Below, in pieces: positions 42,910-52,339 of a stretch of 64,000 nt of DNA; the stretch's first letter is position 1, and each line of letters begins with the position of its first letter. The translations under genes were made by a program, and so were the position numbers. The stretch is from Haloarcula marina (lineage in GTDB: Archaea; Halobacteriota; Halobacteria; Halobacteriales; Haloarculaceae). The notes beneath the pieces are model-generated. The model did not search any database and was not told the DNA's origin. It worked only from the letters and a program-made list of their open reading frames with translations. The stretch spans positions 1 to 64,000 of the forward strand of contig NZ_CP100405.1 of the NCBI RefSeq assembly GCF_024218775.1. The letters run 5' to 3'.

Positions 42910-44163
42910 CTATCGCCGCTCGTACTTGCTGAGCGTCTGTCCAGTCATGCAGAAGAACTCGGTCGCACCGACGGCGTCACCGGCCGCGACGGCGTCGGCG
43001 ACGCCGTGGGTGAACACCTGTTCACCGCTCTCGGCGTCCAACTGTCCGATGGTCGCGGCCTCAGTACCTGTCCAGAGGGCCTCTCCATCGCGAACCAACA
43101 CGTTGACCGCCCCGTCGAGTTGCGTGCGCCACCGTCGTGACCCGTCGGCGGTATCGACGGCGTACACGGCGTTGTCCTCTGCACCGACAAACAGGGTCCC
43201 GGGGGCATACTGGTACCGCGACGGGCTATCGAACGGTTCGAACCGCCAGCGCTTCGTCCCGTCGGGGGCGAGGGCGGTGATACCGTCGCGTGTCGGAGCG
43301 TACACGCCGTTCTCGTCGGCGAACATTCGCCTTGCGCGATACGGCGTGCGACTGATGTTTTCCCACTGAACGTCGTGCGGGCCGACGCGCCACGTCCGGG
43401 TTCCGTCCGATAGCGAGTGGGCTTCGATGCGGTTGTACGTCCGCAGATAGAGGCGGTCGTCGTGGACAGCGACGGCCGACACCGGGTCCCCGTTCGCCGT
43501 TTCGATTGACCAGACTTCGGTACCCGTCATATCCAGCGCGTACAGATACGTCGGATCGTACTCCGATTCGCCGACGGCCCCGACCGTCCTGCCGCCGGTC
43601 TCTCCAGCACCGACGATGAGGCGGTCGCGTTCCGTCACAGCGAGCGGAACCGTCGTCAGACCCGTCTCTGCTTCGAACGTCCATCGCGTCGACCCGTCCG
43701 ACTGCGAGAGGGCATAGAGCGTGCCGTCATCGCCGGGCGCATAGACCGTCGACGCGGTCACCGCGGGGAGCGTGAACAGCATTGAGGTGTCAGTCGTCCA
43801 CGCCACCGTGCCATCGGCCGCCGACACCGCACTGATGCCCTCTAGCCCGCCGACGATGACGGTGTCCCCGTCGGGTGCCACTCGAACGACGTTGGTCCGC
43901 CCCGACAGGTCCGTCGCCCACGCTTCCCCGAGTCCGCTGGGCGTGTCCGTGTCCGCGTTCGTCGCCGCGTTCTCGTCGATGGCTGTCGCCGCTGCAGCCT
44001 CCGTCGTTCCCGGCGGCGCGTCGGTTCCGCTCGCGGTCGGCGTCGCGTCGCCGGTCCCCGTGCGGAGACAGCCAGCGGAGACGGCACCTGCGAGCAGGCT
44101 GGCGAAACCGCGTCGCGTCCAGCGATGGGGTTCGGACCGAGCCTCTGATTCCTTCCCAGTCAT
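42910..44163 (-). CDS. Tat-exported lipoprotein with PQQ-like beta-propeller (copy 1)
   Basis: A 417-residue protein with an N-terminal RRGFASLLAGAVSAGC: twin-arginine signal and lipobox, so export and lipid anchoring outside the membrane are expected. A Thr/Ala/Asp-rich linker (40-100) is followed by PQQ-like repeats through the end (for example GTVAWTTDT, GSTRWTFE, GSRRWRTQ). The role is probably a protein-interaction or enzyme scaffold; no catalytic site is seen. It overlaps the next gene by four bases. Confidence 0.8.
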   Translation of the reverse strand: MTGKESEARSEPHRWTRRGFASLLAGAVSAGCLRTGTGDATPTASGTDAPPGTTEAAAATAIDENAATNADTDTPSGLGEAWATDLSGRTNVVRVAPDGDTVIVGGLEGISAVSAADGTVAWTTDTSMLFTLPAVTASTVYAPGDDGTLYALSQSDGSTRWTFEAETGLTTVPLAVTERDRLIVGAGETGGRTVGAVGESEYDPTYLYALDMTGTEVWSIETANGDPVSAVAVHDDRLYLRTYNRIEAHSLSDGTRTWRVGPHDVQWENISRTPYRARRMFADENGVYAPTRDGITALAPDGTKRWRFEPFDSPSRYQYAPGTLFVGAEDNAVYAVDTADGSRRWRTQLDGAVNVLVRDGEALWTGTEAATIGQLDAESGEQVFTHGVADAVAAGDAVGATEFFCMTGQTLSKYERR

Positions 44164-45371
44164 GGCAGTGAGAGTGCGTGGATGCGCGCGTCGCTAGTCG
44201 TCACGAACGCCGTCTCGCCGACGACAGCCAGTCCGCCGTCGCGGTCTCCGACTTGTGTCCCGTCGAGTGCAAGGTCGCCCACTGTCGCCGCCTCGCCGCT
44301 GTCGATGTCGAATCGGTAGAGGGTCGTCCCCGAGAGGAACCAGAACGTCCCGTCGCCGAGGTGCGTGGCGTCGGGGGTCCCCGGACCGACCGTGGTCCGT
44401 ACACGTGTCTTTCCCGTCTGGCCGTCGATAGCTTCGAATTTCCCACCGCGGCTGACGACGATATCGTCGTCCGTGCTACCGTAGAGCCGTCCGATTCGCG
44501 AATCCGTGACCTCCCGACGCACCTCGCCGGACCGTGCGTCGATGACCATGTGGTGTGACCCACCGTTGTACGCGAGACACGTCCCACCAGCGACGGCGAC
44601 GCTCGGGTTGGCGTTCGCGTCCTCGATATTGCGCTCGACGTACCACAGTTCCTCGCCCGTGGCGGCGTCGAAACCAGCGAAGGCCCACGGTGGTGCCCCG
44701 TGATGGCCGGTCGGGTGGAGCCCCACGCACACCGTGTCACCGTCGTGGTCGACCACGACGCGCGGTTCCTCGCTCGTCGCCAGCCACCGACGGTCACCGG
44801 TGACCGGGTCGAGGGACCTGAGGCCGCCCTGTATTCCACACTGATACACTGTGTCGGCTGCGGCGGCCTGTTCACGGGTCCCGTTCTCGAATCCGGACTT
44901 CCGGTACGTTACCGAACCATCGTTGATAGCGACCCCCAACTGTTCCTCGACTCCCGCCGCGACGGCGACGCCGTCGACGACAGTCAGGCCCTTGTCTAGT
45001 TCCGTCTCGCTGTTGGCGGACCACTGCTGTCGGCCGGTCGTCGCGTCGAATCCGTACACGTGCCGGTCGAGACTGGTCGCAACGACGGTCCCGTCAGCGA
45101 CGACTGGCCCGGCGACGAACGGTGCGTTCGCGCTCGCACGCCACGCCGCCCCAGACGACTGGTTCGCAGTCGAGGTGTTCGTTCGCGCCGCCTCGGTTTC
45201 TGTTGTCGTCTCGTCGCTGGCTCCGCCTGACTGCGCCGTCTCCCGTTGCTCGTCGGTGGCAGTCGTCGCCGGTTCGGTGAACTGTAGACAGCCACCCGTG
45301 CTGACCGCGGCCGCGAGCGCAGTGAGATAGCGGCGTCGACTCGTCGGCGGAGCGGAGTCGGTGCGTCGCAC
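44160..45371 (-). CDS. Tat-exported lipoprotein with PQQ-like beta-propeller (copy 2)
   Basis: A 403-residue relative of the previous gene. N-terminal SRRRYLTALAAAVSTGGC gives a twin-arginine signal with lipobox; a Thr/Glu-rich linker and PQQ-like repeats (GRQQWSANSE, GDRRWLATSE, GEELWYVER) follow. I choose the GTG at 45371 because an ATG at 45395 would overlap the upstream PH-domain gene by 20 bases; either is possible. The pair with copy 1 suggests tandem duplication and joint function at the cell surface. Confidence 0.75.
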   Translation of the reverse strand: MRRTDSAPPTSRRRYLTALAAAVSTGGCLQFTEPATTATDEQRETAQSGGASDETTTETEAARTNTSTANQSSGAAWRASANAPFVAGPVVADGTVVATSLDRHVYGFDATTGRQQWSANSETELDKGLTVVDGVAVAAGVEEQLGVAINDGSVTYRKSGFENGTREQAAAADTVYQCGIQGGLRSLDPVTGDRRWLATSEEPRVVVDHDGDTVCVGLHPTGHHGAPPWAFAGFDAATGEELWYVERNIEDANANPSVAVAGGTCLAYNGGSHHMVIDARSGEVRREVTDSRIGRLYGSTDDDIVVSRGGKFEAIDGQTGKTRVRTTVGPGTPDATHLGDGTFWFLSGTTLYRFDIDSGEAATVGDLALDGTQVGDRDGGLAVVGETAFVTTSDARIHALSLP

Positions 45372-45375
45372 GAAA

Positions 45376-45891
45376 TTAATCCGCCCGTTTGGCACCTGCC
45401 TGAACGGCCGCGTAGACGGTTTCTGGGTCGTTCACGCTTTCTAACCGGAGGGTACCCAACCCTCGGTTCATCGAAATCGTCCCGTAGCCCAGCACCGACT
45501 GGATTCGGTTTTGCGTCAGTTCGTGGCTCCGCAGTTTGTCGAATCTGACGCCCTTCGAGTGGGTCCGAAACAGGAGTTCGTACCGTTGTTCGACGTGATC
45601 ATCGGTGACAACGTACGTCGTTCGGACGAGGACGAGCGTCCGAATCAGGAACCGGACCGTCAGTATCAGCCCGAGGAGCAGGACGACGATCGCCCCCGTA
45701 TTCGTGATGTCCGGCGATCCGAGTGCTTCTGGGTTGAGTTGGAGGTAGCCGAACACCCCGAGAGTGAGCAAGAGGACGACGCCGAGGCGAATCAGGGTGG
45801 GTTTCGTCGTCGGGTTCGTTCTGAGCACCACGGTGTCTTCGGTGGTCGATTTGGCCGTTGCGTCCGGGGTCTGTGGGTCTTGTCGTGACAT
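45376..45891 (-). CDS. PH-domain (bPH2/DUF304) membrane protein
   Basis: A 171-residue protein with two hydrophobic segments (residues 30-50 and 61-84) followed by a bacterial PH-like domain (TTYVVTDDHVEQRYELLFRT, then SVLGYGTISMN). These proteins are membrane-linked and of unknown role. It starts one base before the YIP1-like stop and leads into the lipoprotein pair, so three or four genes may be one operon. Confidence 0.72.
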   Translation of the reverse strand: MSRQDPQTPDATAKSTTEDTVVLRTNPTTKPTLIRLGVVLLLTLGVFGYLQLNPEALGSPDITNTGAIVVLLLGLILTVRFLIRTLVLVRTTYVVTDDHVEQRYELLFRTHSKGVRFDKLRSHELTQNRIQSVLGYGTISMNRGLGTLRLESVNDPETVYAAVQAGAKRAD

Positions 45892-45892
45892 G

Positions 45893-46690
45893 TCAAGCGA
45901 ATCCGAATGTGTACGCGAGGATAGAGCCGGTGACGTAGACGAGCGGCGAGAGCGCGACGGCGACCACAGCGATAGCGGCGTTGCTCCGCGTCGCGCGGTG
46001 GTTTATTCGCGCGCCGAGGTACAGCGAGAACAGGTAGTACAAGAGCGTAATCACGAGTATCGCCAGTATCCACTCCCCTTCGGTCGAGAGCGTGTTCACG
46101 CCGAGCGACTCAGGTCGACCTGCGGGCAGTTCCAGTCCCGCCCCGACCGCGTCGATAATAGCGTAGACGAACGCGGCCTGCAGGTTCCGAACGAGTTCGC
46201 GAGCGCCGCTCACGCCCGCCTGATTCGTGAGGTACCACACTGCCGAAAACGTCGCAACGAGATACGCGCTCGTGGTGTAGACCACCGTGTGCATGCTCTG
46301 GACGATACCCTGCGAATCGCGGACGATGAGCACACCGGCGTGAAACGTGACTAGCGTGATGAGCGTCGCAATCGAGATGTACAGGCTGTTCTGAACGAAC
46401 GCCGACAGCACCCGCCAACTGGCCGTCGGGTCGATACCGTACGCGCTGACGAGGTTCCCGAAGTTGCTCGGCGCGGATTGCGTCGACTGGATACCGATAC
46501 CAGCCAGCGTCAGCGGAATGGCGTACGCGATTAAGTTGACGAAATACACGGCGAGGAGCGACCCCAACTGGCGAATCACGCCGAGTCGAGAGGCCCCGTA
46601 CGAGTCCGTCTGAAACTCGACGAATCGGTGTGGGCGGAACACCGCGTCAAACGCACCCCGCAATATCGCGCCGACCCCTCTAACAGCCAT
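45893..46690 (-). CDS. YIP1-family-like membrane protein
   Basis: A 265-residue membrane protein with about five hydrophobic spans: residues 45-70, 105-125, 137-158, 210-225 and 241-262. The opening (ILRGAFDAVFRPHRF) resembles haloarchaeal YIP1-domain proteins. Function unknown; it is the likely first gene of the PH/lipoprotein operon. It begins next to an AT-rich upstream region and is divergent from the 46785 gene. Confidence 0.65.
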   Translation of the reverse strand: MAVRGVGAILRGAFDAVFRPHRFVEFQTDSYGASRLGVIRQLGSLLAVYFVNLIAYAIPLTLAGIGIQSTQSAPSNFGNLVSAYGIDPTASWRVLSAFVQNSLYISIATLITLVTFHAGVLIVRDSQGIVQSMHTVVYTTSAYLVATFSAVWYLTNQAGVSGARELVRNLQAAFVYAIIDAVGAGLELPAGRPESLGVNTLSTEGEWILAILVITLLYYLFSLYLGARINHRATRSNAAIAVVAVALSPLVYVTGSILAYTFGFA

Positions 46691-46784
46691 ACGGTATCCA
46701 TTCTTATCGTAGGTGTATACCTTATGGTTTCGTTGTAAATTTTGAATGGTCTGTTTTTAGTATCGACAATTACACTGTTCGGAT

Positions 46785-47303
46785 ATGACTTCGCGCGCCG
46801 GGAAACTACCACTCCTCGTAACGGTGACTGTGTCGCTCTGGACCGCAGGCCTCGTTCTCGCGTTCCTGCTCGATATCGTGCCGCTACTCAATCTCGTCTG
46901 GGTCTGCTGGGGTGCTTCGCTGGTCCTGTTACCCATTATCGTCGTCGACGGGCGGCGCACGGGGGCGTTTTCCTGGCCAGTCGTCGTCGGCCTGCTTCTT
47001 CCGGGCCTCAACCTGCTGACCGGGACTGCCTACGCCCTCTCACAATTTCGTCGACGACACGGCCGGGCCGGTGACCGGCACGGACTGGTGTTCTTCGTCG
47101 GCGTCTTTTCGGCCGTTCTCGCCGTCGTCGTCGCACCGTACCTGTTCGGCATCGTCGCTCTCGCCTCTGGCTATCTGGTTCGCCAGCGCTACAGCGCCCG
47201 CGAAGGGGCCCTCTTGCTCACAGCCGCGGGCGTCACCACGTTAGTCGGCTTAGCGGTGAACGTGGTCGTGTTCTCGTTCCTGCGCCCCGGTCCGGTCCTC
47301 TAG
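46785..47303 (+). CDS. multispan membrane protein (172 aa), hypothetical
   Basis: A 172-residue protein with about five hydrophobic segments (residues 8-30, 34-53, 61-85, 100-128, 145-165) and a basic loop (QFRRRHGRAGDR). No family recognised. It is the last clearly intact gene before the decayed region. Confidence 0.6.
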   Translation: MTSRAGKLPLLVTVTVSLWTAGLVLAFLLDIVPLLNLVWVCWGASLVLLPIIVVDGRRTGAFSWPVVVGLLLPGLNLLTGTAYALSQFRRRHGRAGDRHGLVFFVGVFSAVLAVVVAPYLFGIVALASGYLVRQRYSAREGALLLTAAGVTTLVGLAVNVVVFSFLRPGPVL

Positions 47304-47364
47304 ACCGGCCCTCGCGAATCGTGCCAAGCACGACAACACCTGTCCAACCGTTTTGCGTGGTCCG

Positions 47365-47880
47365 ACCGTCGACCGTCTATAGAGGTCGGTAGCCGCGGTG
47401 TTCTCCGCGACGTGGTCAGGCGTCGTGGAGCCGGGGATGACGGTCGTCACAGCCTCGAAATCGAGGATCCACCGGAGGGTGAACTGCGCCATCGTAACGT
47501 CGTCGGCAAACGAGTCGCCGGAGGTCGGCAACGGCGTCCAGGCCAGCCTCGAACGGCACTCCAGCGACCGTCTCGCCACCTTCGCCCCCGACGCCAGCGG
47601 TCACACCTTCCTCAGCGGCCGTCCGCCGGTAGTCGTCGGGGTCGAAGTCTTCGACCCCGTCGAAGGCGTCGGTGGGCAGCCCCGATGCGAGAGGTACACG
47701 GACGATAATCCCGACGTCTTCGGCGACGGCCCGCTCGAAAAAGTGCTCGGCGGGACGCTGACGGAACGGATTGAAGATACTCTGGACCGATTCGATCACG
47801 TCGTATTCGATCGCCTTCATTGCCCACTCGACCTTTTCGACACTGAGGCCAGCGTGGGCTATCTCGCCCCATGGAAACGC
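47365..47880 (-). pseudogene. aldo/keto reductase pseudogene, frameshifted and truncated
   Basis: The middle of an AKR (AHAGLSVEKVEWAMKAIEYD, PLASGLPTDAFDGVEDFDPD) runs up to about 47514. Its C-terminal part continues in another frame (MAQFTLRWILDFEAVTTVIP, then GSTTPDHVAENTAA) from about 47504. The N-terminal catalytic portion is missing. The frame change near 47505-47515 and the missing start mark it as decayed; reading errors cannot be excluded for the frameshift alone. Confidence 0.75.
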
Positions 47881-47989
47881 GGTCTGTCTCGTCTGGGAAC
47901 AGACGCCAGCTAGCCACGGCAAGGAACCTCGCGCGGCCTGTCCGGTGCCAGTCATCGCGACCATCGTGGATACCACTCCACGAGATCGA

Positions 47990-48556
47990 CGGCCCAGCGC
48001 ACGTCCGGATCAGCCAGGCATGAATCTTCACCGCCTGCGCGCGCCACCAAGGCCAGTCGCACGCGGGCGGCGTAGGTCAGCACAAACTACGGCGAAGACG
48101 GAGGCTCGAATAGACTGCTAGATAACAACCCAAAGCGTCAGAGATGAACGTGGGACGGGACCATCCACGGGTCAGCGCTCCGTTCGAGTTCGAAGCCAAC
48201 CTTGTTTTCGAGGTGGTTCCCCACATATCGGGAGTTATGTTTAGATATTTAGTTACTTTCCGTTTATTCCCATCTATATTAGACCTGAATGTGGTCAATA
48301 GAGAAAGTCTGAATTTATAATTACCTGTATCTGGACAGTATTGGCCTATTTGGCTCTGTAATGAGTGGGTAGGTGCTTCCCTACGGCCGGGACGCGCCCT
48401 TCTGAGCTGACGGACCTAGGTCGAGCTCGTCCACGTGCTCGTCGTACTGGCTTTAGTGTATATTAAATCATAGTTCGAATGATCGGACGAGAAGGATGCA
48501 CTGGTGTCAGAATGAGACAGTGTTATCCGTCGCTTCTCGATGTATTGATAGGGGTC
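47990..48556. other. non-coding, partly AT-rich stretch in the decayed region
   Basis: About 570 bases with only short open frames. The part around 48190-48340 is AT-rich (for example gttatgtttagatatttagttac). I find no gene, transposase or clear terminal inverted repeat, so I record it as degraded DNA of unknown origin. Confidence 0.4.
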
Positions 48557-48739
48557 GGTATCACGCTCGGCGACATCAACCCGTTGGTCGAGACCACGAC
48601 TCAAGAGTACGATCGTATCGATCTCTTCGTGAACTACGCCGACTGCATACCTCTTACCCATATTGTAGAGGCAGGCCGATAGGTGTTCCAGACGACGATT
48701 GGTTTGAACCTCAGCGGCCTCATCAAACGGACCACATAA
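48557..48739 (+). pseudogene. short-chain dehydrogenase remnant with in-frame stop
   Basis: One frame contains LVETTTQEYDRIDLFVNYAD, matching the usual LVNNAG region of a short-chain dehydrogenase but eroded. After a TAG at 48680-48682 the same frame continues with VFQTTIGLNLSGLIKRTT, matching the NL-G region, then TAA at 48737. The N-terminal nucleotide motif and all downstream catalytic parts are absent. Confidence 0.6.
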
Positions 48740-48797
48740 CTGGACTTTCCAAATAGCGTTGAACTATAGTAGCTTTTGACCGTAGTCAGAACGGGCC

Positions 48798-49114
48798 ATG
48801 AACGTTACCAACATGCCATCCGCAGCGAGGAAAGAATCTGATCATCCAGTGCAGGTTGGGTCACCTTCCGACCGGGAGAGCGAACCAAGTTCCACGCCCA
48901 CGCCGAGATCCAAATCCTCTACGTCACCGAGGGCACCGGTATAGTCGGCAATCGCGATGAAGAGTTCGAGGTATCGGCGGGCAATCTGGTGGTCTTCGAA
49001 CCAGGCGAAGAGCACTGGCACGGCACCGCCGAAGGCGCAGACGACCACTTCAGTCATCTCTATTTCCTCGCCGAACCAGACGACAGCGAACTAGACATTC
49101 AGGAGGCCCCCTGA
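48798..49114 (+). pseudogene. cupin-domain gene with frameshift
   Basis: A cupin core (FHAHAEIQILYVTEGTG, then PGEEHWHGTAEG with metal-binding His residues) ends in TGA directly before the next ATG. No ATG or GTG lies in that frame after a TGA at 48839-48841. A start MNVTNMPSAARKESDHP lies in another frame at 48798, so a frameshift near 48850 appears to split the gene. If real, the protein would be about 105 residues. Confidence 0.6.
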
Positions 49115-49567
49115 ATGGAGTACACGACACTTGGCTCGACCGGCCTGGAGGTCTCGAAAATCTGTCTCGGGTGCATGAGCTTCGGTTCCTCGGAGTACCG
49201 TGACTGGCCACTCGACGAGGACGAGAGCACTGAGATTATCGAACGGGCAATCGACCTCGGTATCAATTTCTTCGGCATCGCCAACGTCTACTCGGAGGGC
49301 AACAGCGAACGCGTCCTCGGTAACGTCCTCTCGGAGTACGACCGCGACGAGCAAGTCGTCGCAACCAAGGTGTTCTTCTCGCCACTGTTTTTCGCGGACG
49401 ACGAGGAGTCCCATCCAAACGCGTCGGGACTCTCTCGGAAAACTATCGAGCAGGAACTCCAGAACTCGCTGAACAGGCTTGGAATGGACACAGTAGACCT
49501 ATACCAGTACTACTTTGTCTACCACGGCGTTCGACCCACACATGGGCGGAACCGAGAGTCAGGGTAA
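49115..49567 (+). pseudogene. 5' fragment of an aldo/keto reductase, truncated
   Basis: The first 130 residues match the intact AKR at 51308 (MEYTTLGSTGLEVSKICLGC, CMSFGSSEY, GMDTVDL). Similarity ends abruptly after VDLYQ near 49508; the tail YYFVYHGVRP and beyond is unrelated. The catalytic Asp of the FFDTAN motif is Gly here (FFGIAN), so even the fragment is unlikely to be active. It starts one base after the cupin remnant and its end overlaps the ABC permease. Confidence 0.7.
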
Positions 49568-50390
49568 AGCCAGGAGTTCGATTTGGGGTCGTTTCTCTGC
49601 GGTCGGCTTCCACTGTCTTATCTGGTCTCTCGTGTTCGTCGTGCTCCTGCCGATCAGTTGGCCATTGCTGTTATCTTTACACGCAGTCCCATCCACGACT
49701 ATCCTCGACCGTGGCGTCACGTGGTGGCTCCGGGGGATCCAGTTCGATGCCTTCGCAGTAACGGTGTTTCACACACCGTTCCTCCGACTGCTTTCCAACA
49801 GCGTAATTGTTTCCACCGCAGCAGCGTTCCTCAGCACTGCCCTCGCGGTGACCAGTGCCTACGGGATCAATCGCTTCGATTTCGCCGGGCGTCGATTCTT
49901 CGCAGGTTCGCTTCTGGTACAACTAATGGTCCCAAATATCGTGATCGCTATCCCGCTGTTACTCATTTTCAGGACTATCGGCTTGTTCAACAGCCATCTC
50001 GGCCTCGTGATCGCGTACGTCGCTTTCACACTCCCGTTCATGACGTGGCTGCTCCTCCCTATATTCTCGAATATCCCGACCTGGCTCGAAGACGCCGCAC
50101 GAATCGACGGTTGTTCGCGCCTCGGTGCGTTCCTCTGGGCGTTCCTCCCGGCTGCTAAACCCGCCCTCGCGGCCGCGTTTACGTTCGCCTGGGTTATCTC
50201 GTACAACGAACTGCTCTTTGCAGTGATCTTACTCAACGATCCCGCAAAGCGCACCCTTCCTGTCGGATACAGTTATGGCGTTGGCGATATCGGTGTTGCG
50301 TCGCTGCTCGCTTCATTCCCGGCCCTCCTGATCTTCGCGGTTCTGTGGCGCTACTTTTTACAGGGTGACCTAAGACGACTTGCCGGCTGA
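49542..50390 (+). CDS. orphan ABC sugar-transporter permease (MalG type)
   Basis: A 282-residue permease of the carbohydrate ABC family. Six hydrophobic segments are visible and the EAA loop reads EDAARIDGCSRLGAFLWAFL near residue 190. The length is normal for the MalG class. An upstream TTG at 49515 is possible, but the ATG at 49542 fits better. No MalF partner, binding protein or ATPase lies nearby, so it is an orphan or remnant, and it sits directly at the truncated AKR junction. Confidence 0.7.
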   Translation: MGGTESQGKARSSIWGRFSAVGFHCLIWSLVFVVLLPISWPLLLSLHAVPSTTILDRGVTWWLRGIQFDAFAVTVFHTPFLRLLSNSVIVSTAAAFLSTALAVTSAYGINRFDFAGRRFFAGSLLVQLMVPNIVIAIPLLLIFRTIGLFNSHLGLVIAYVAFTLPFMTWLLLPIFSNIPTWLEDAARIDGCSRLGAFLWAFLPAAKPALAAAFTFAWVISYNELLFAVILLNDPAKRTLPVGYSYGVGDIGVASLLASFPALLIFAVLWRYFLQGDLRRLAG

Positions 50391-50539
50391 AGGTCATGGA
50401 ATCCATCGATAAGGGCTGCTTTCGACAACTGGCATCCTTGCCGGAGTCACTCGACAGAGGTCTCTCTGCGTGTACAAGTAGTAGTCTCCGAGACACCCGA
50501 CCGAGAGACCAAAGCCCTCCGGGCGGCTGTCTCTATCCG

Positions 50540-50653
50540 ATGCCGCGAGACGGACTCCCACCACTCGGTCTGGGGACATACTCCGACGACAACCGAGAAC
50601 AGTGGCGTGACAACGTCCGGATCGCTCTCGATGTTGGCTTCTATCCTCGGTAA
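50540..50653 (+). pseudogene. N-terminal fragment of a second aldo/keto reductase
   Basis: MPRDGLPPLGLGTYSDDNRE then WRDNVRIALDVGF matches the N-terminus of a haloarchaeal aldo/keto reductase, then stops at TAA after about 37 residues. The following sequence shows no AKR continuation. The open frame before it (50396-50539) is not recognised. Confidence 0.6.
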
Positions 50654-51307
50654 CTCCTCATTGATGCCGCTTTTTCCGCTGCGAAGTTTCGAACTCGCTG
50701 TTTGATATTGTCGATATCGACGGGTGCATAATAATCTCCCGGCGGTCATCGCTACGGGTAACAGTCTGGCATGCTTCATTCGTTTCCAAAAAGGAGGCAA
50801 AGAGGTCTGCAACGTCGGGATTATCGAGATAGCTCTCGAGACTGAATGACACCTTCTACAGAGGAGACACAATTCAGGGTTCGGAACCGGCCGTAACTTT
50901 GTGGAGGCGGGGTATCGGTAGTCACGGCTCTTCTGGACGGTCGAGATCTCCCATTAAATGGTGGGAAGTGGGTGGTGGTCACGTCGGTGACTGAAGAGAT
51001 TGACAAGATCTCTCACCACGACTGACACGGTAGAACCAAGCAACCGATAGACTGTGTGTCGTTCGTGGTATGAGCACGGTTACATCGCCAGAGTTTAGCT
51101 GAGGGTTGGGCATGTCAGACAATCCACAGCGAAACGACTGCTTACTTCTACCAACTGAATCGTCATTTTGTTAGTTAAAATAAGTTCCGGTTCTGCTCGG
51201 AGACTAAGCGCGCATCTGTGACGTTGAATGCGACCGGTTTCCTCGAATTTTATCTCACAGACTAAACCACCAGTAGGCTTTTGTTGACGGCCAGCGGCCA
51301 ATTTATC
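50654..51307. other. gene-poor stretch between AKR fragment and intact AKR
   Basis: About 650 bases. A minus-strand frame (50658-50852) starting MSFSLESYLDNPDVAD is somewhat protein-like but unrecognised and small. Most of the stretch looks degraded and AT-richer than the first half of the window. The block gaattttatc (51244-51253) may be part of the promoter of the AKR at 51308. Confidence 0.35.
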
Positions 51308-52282
51308 ATGGAGTACACGACGTTAGGAGAGACTGGTACAGAAGTCAGTCGCATCTGCTTAGGATGTATGAGTTTCGGTAGCGAGGAACCGTGGATGCTT
51401 GATGAAGACGAGTCCCAGGAAATCATTGACCGCGCTGTGGAGCTGGGTATCAATTTCTTCGACACGGCCAACGCCTACTCGGCGGGGGAGAGCGAGGAGA
51501 CCCTTGGTCGTGCACTAGACGAGCGTGACCGAGCCGAACAGGTCGTCGCGACGAAGACGTTCTTCCCTGTCGACGAGGATGGCCCCAACCGGAGTGGGCT
51601 CTCGCGGAAAGCCATCGAACAGGAATTGGCGGCGTCGCTGGACCGACTCGGGATGGATACTGTCGATCTCCTGCAGATACACCGCTGGGACGACGAGACC
51701 CCTATCGAAGAGACGATGCGGACGCTTGACGACGCCGTCCGCCGTGGTGATGTGCGCTATCTTGGTGCCTCCTCGATGTTCGCTTACCAACTCGCCGCCG
51801 CGCAAGAGACTTCGCGGAGTCAGGGACTGGAGCATTTTGTCGCGATGCAGAACCACTACCATCTGGCGTACCGTGAAGAAGAACGTGAGGTACTGCCCCT
51901 CTGCCAGGAGGAAGGTATCGGCGTCATCCCGTGGGGTCCGCTGGGACAGGGCTTCCTCACCCGCCCACTCGAAGAATTGCAGGCGACCACCCGTGGCGAC
52001 CCGGAGAATCATCACAACCCAACACCAGAGTACGGGGCCGGTGGCGGCCAAGAGATCAACGAGCGCGTCCAAGAACTGGCCGCCGACTACGGTGTCTCGA
52101 TGGCGCAGTTGTCGCTGGCATGGCTACTGCACAAGGAGTGGGTGACCTCGCCTATCGTCGGGACGACGAGCATCGAGCATCTGGAGGAGGCTGTAGAGGC
52201 AGTGGAGATAGATCTCTCCGATGCTGATATCGACTATCTCGAAGAACCATACGAACCGCTGGCGATCATCGGCCATGAGTAA
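51308..52282 (+). CDS. aldo/keto reductase (intact)
   Basis: A 324-residue NADPH-dependent aldo/keto reductase with a full tetrad: Asp and Tyr in FFDTANAYSAG near residue 50, Lys in ATKTFF near 84 and His in LLQIHRWDDE near 125. The C-terminal NADP site is VTSPIVGTTSIEHLEEA. Likely substrates are sugars or small aldehydes. Start MEYTTLGETG. It is followed after 57 bases by an epimerase in the same direction. It is the intact relative of the fragment at 49115. Confidence 0.88.
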   Translation: MEYTTLGETGTEVSRICLGCMSFGSEEPWMLDEDESQEIIDRAVELGINFFDTANAYSAGESEETLGRALDERDRAEQVVATKTFFPVDEDGPNRSGLSRKAIEQELAASLDRLGMDTVDLLQIHRWDDETPIEETMRTLDDAVRRGDVRYLGASSMFAYQLAAAQETSRSQGLEHFVAMQNHYHLAYREEEREVLPLCQEEGIGVIPWGPLGQGFLTRPLEELQATTRGDPENHHNPTPEYGAGGGQEINERVQELAADYGVSMAQLSLAWLLHKEWVTSPIVGTTSIEHLEEAVEAVEIDLSDADIDYLEEPYEPLAIIGHE

Positions 52283-52339
52283 CGGGTACTCCGCACGAGG
52301 ACCTCACAACTATACTCTCGCAGTTCGAGAGAATCGCTA

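Noticed and set aside
48416-48661. Minus-strand small protein across the SDR remnant
   Set aside because: The plus strand shows SDR motifs in one frame; the minus frame is the shadow.
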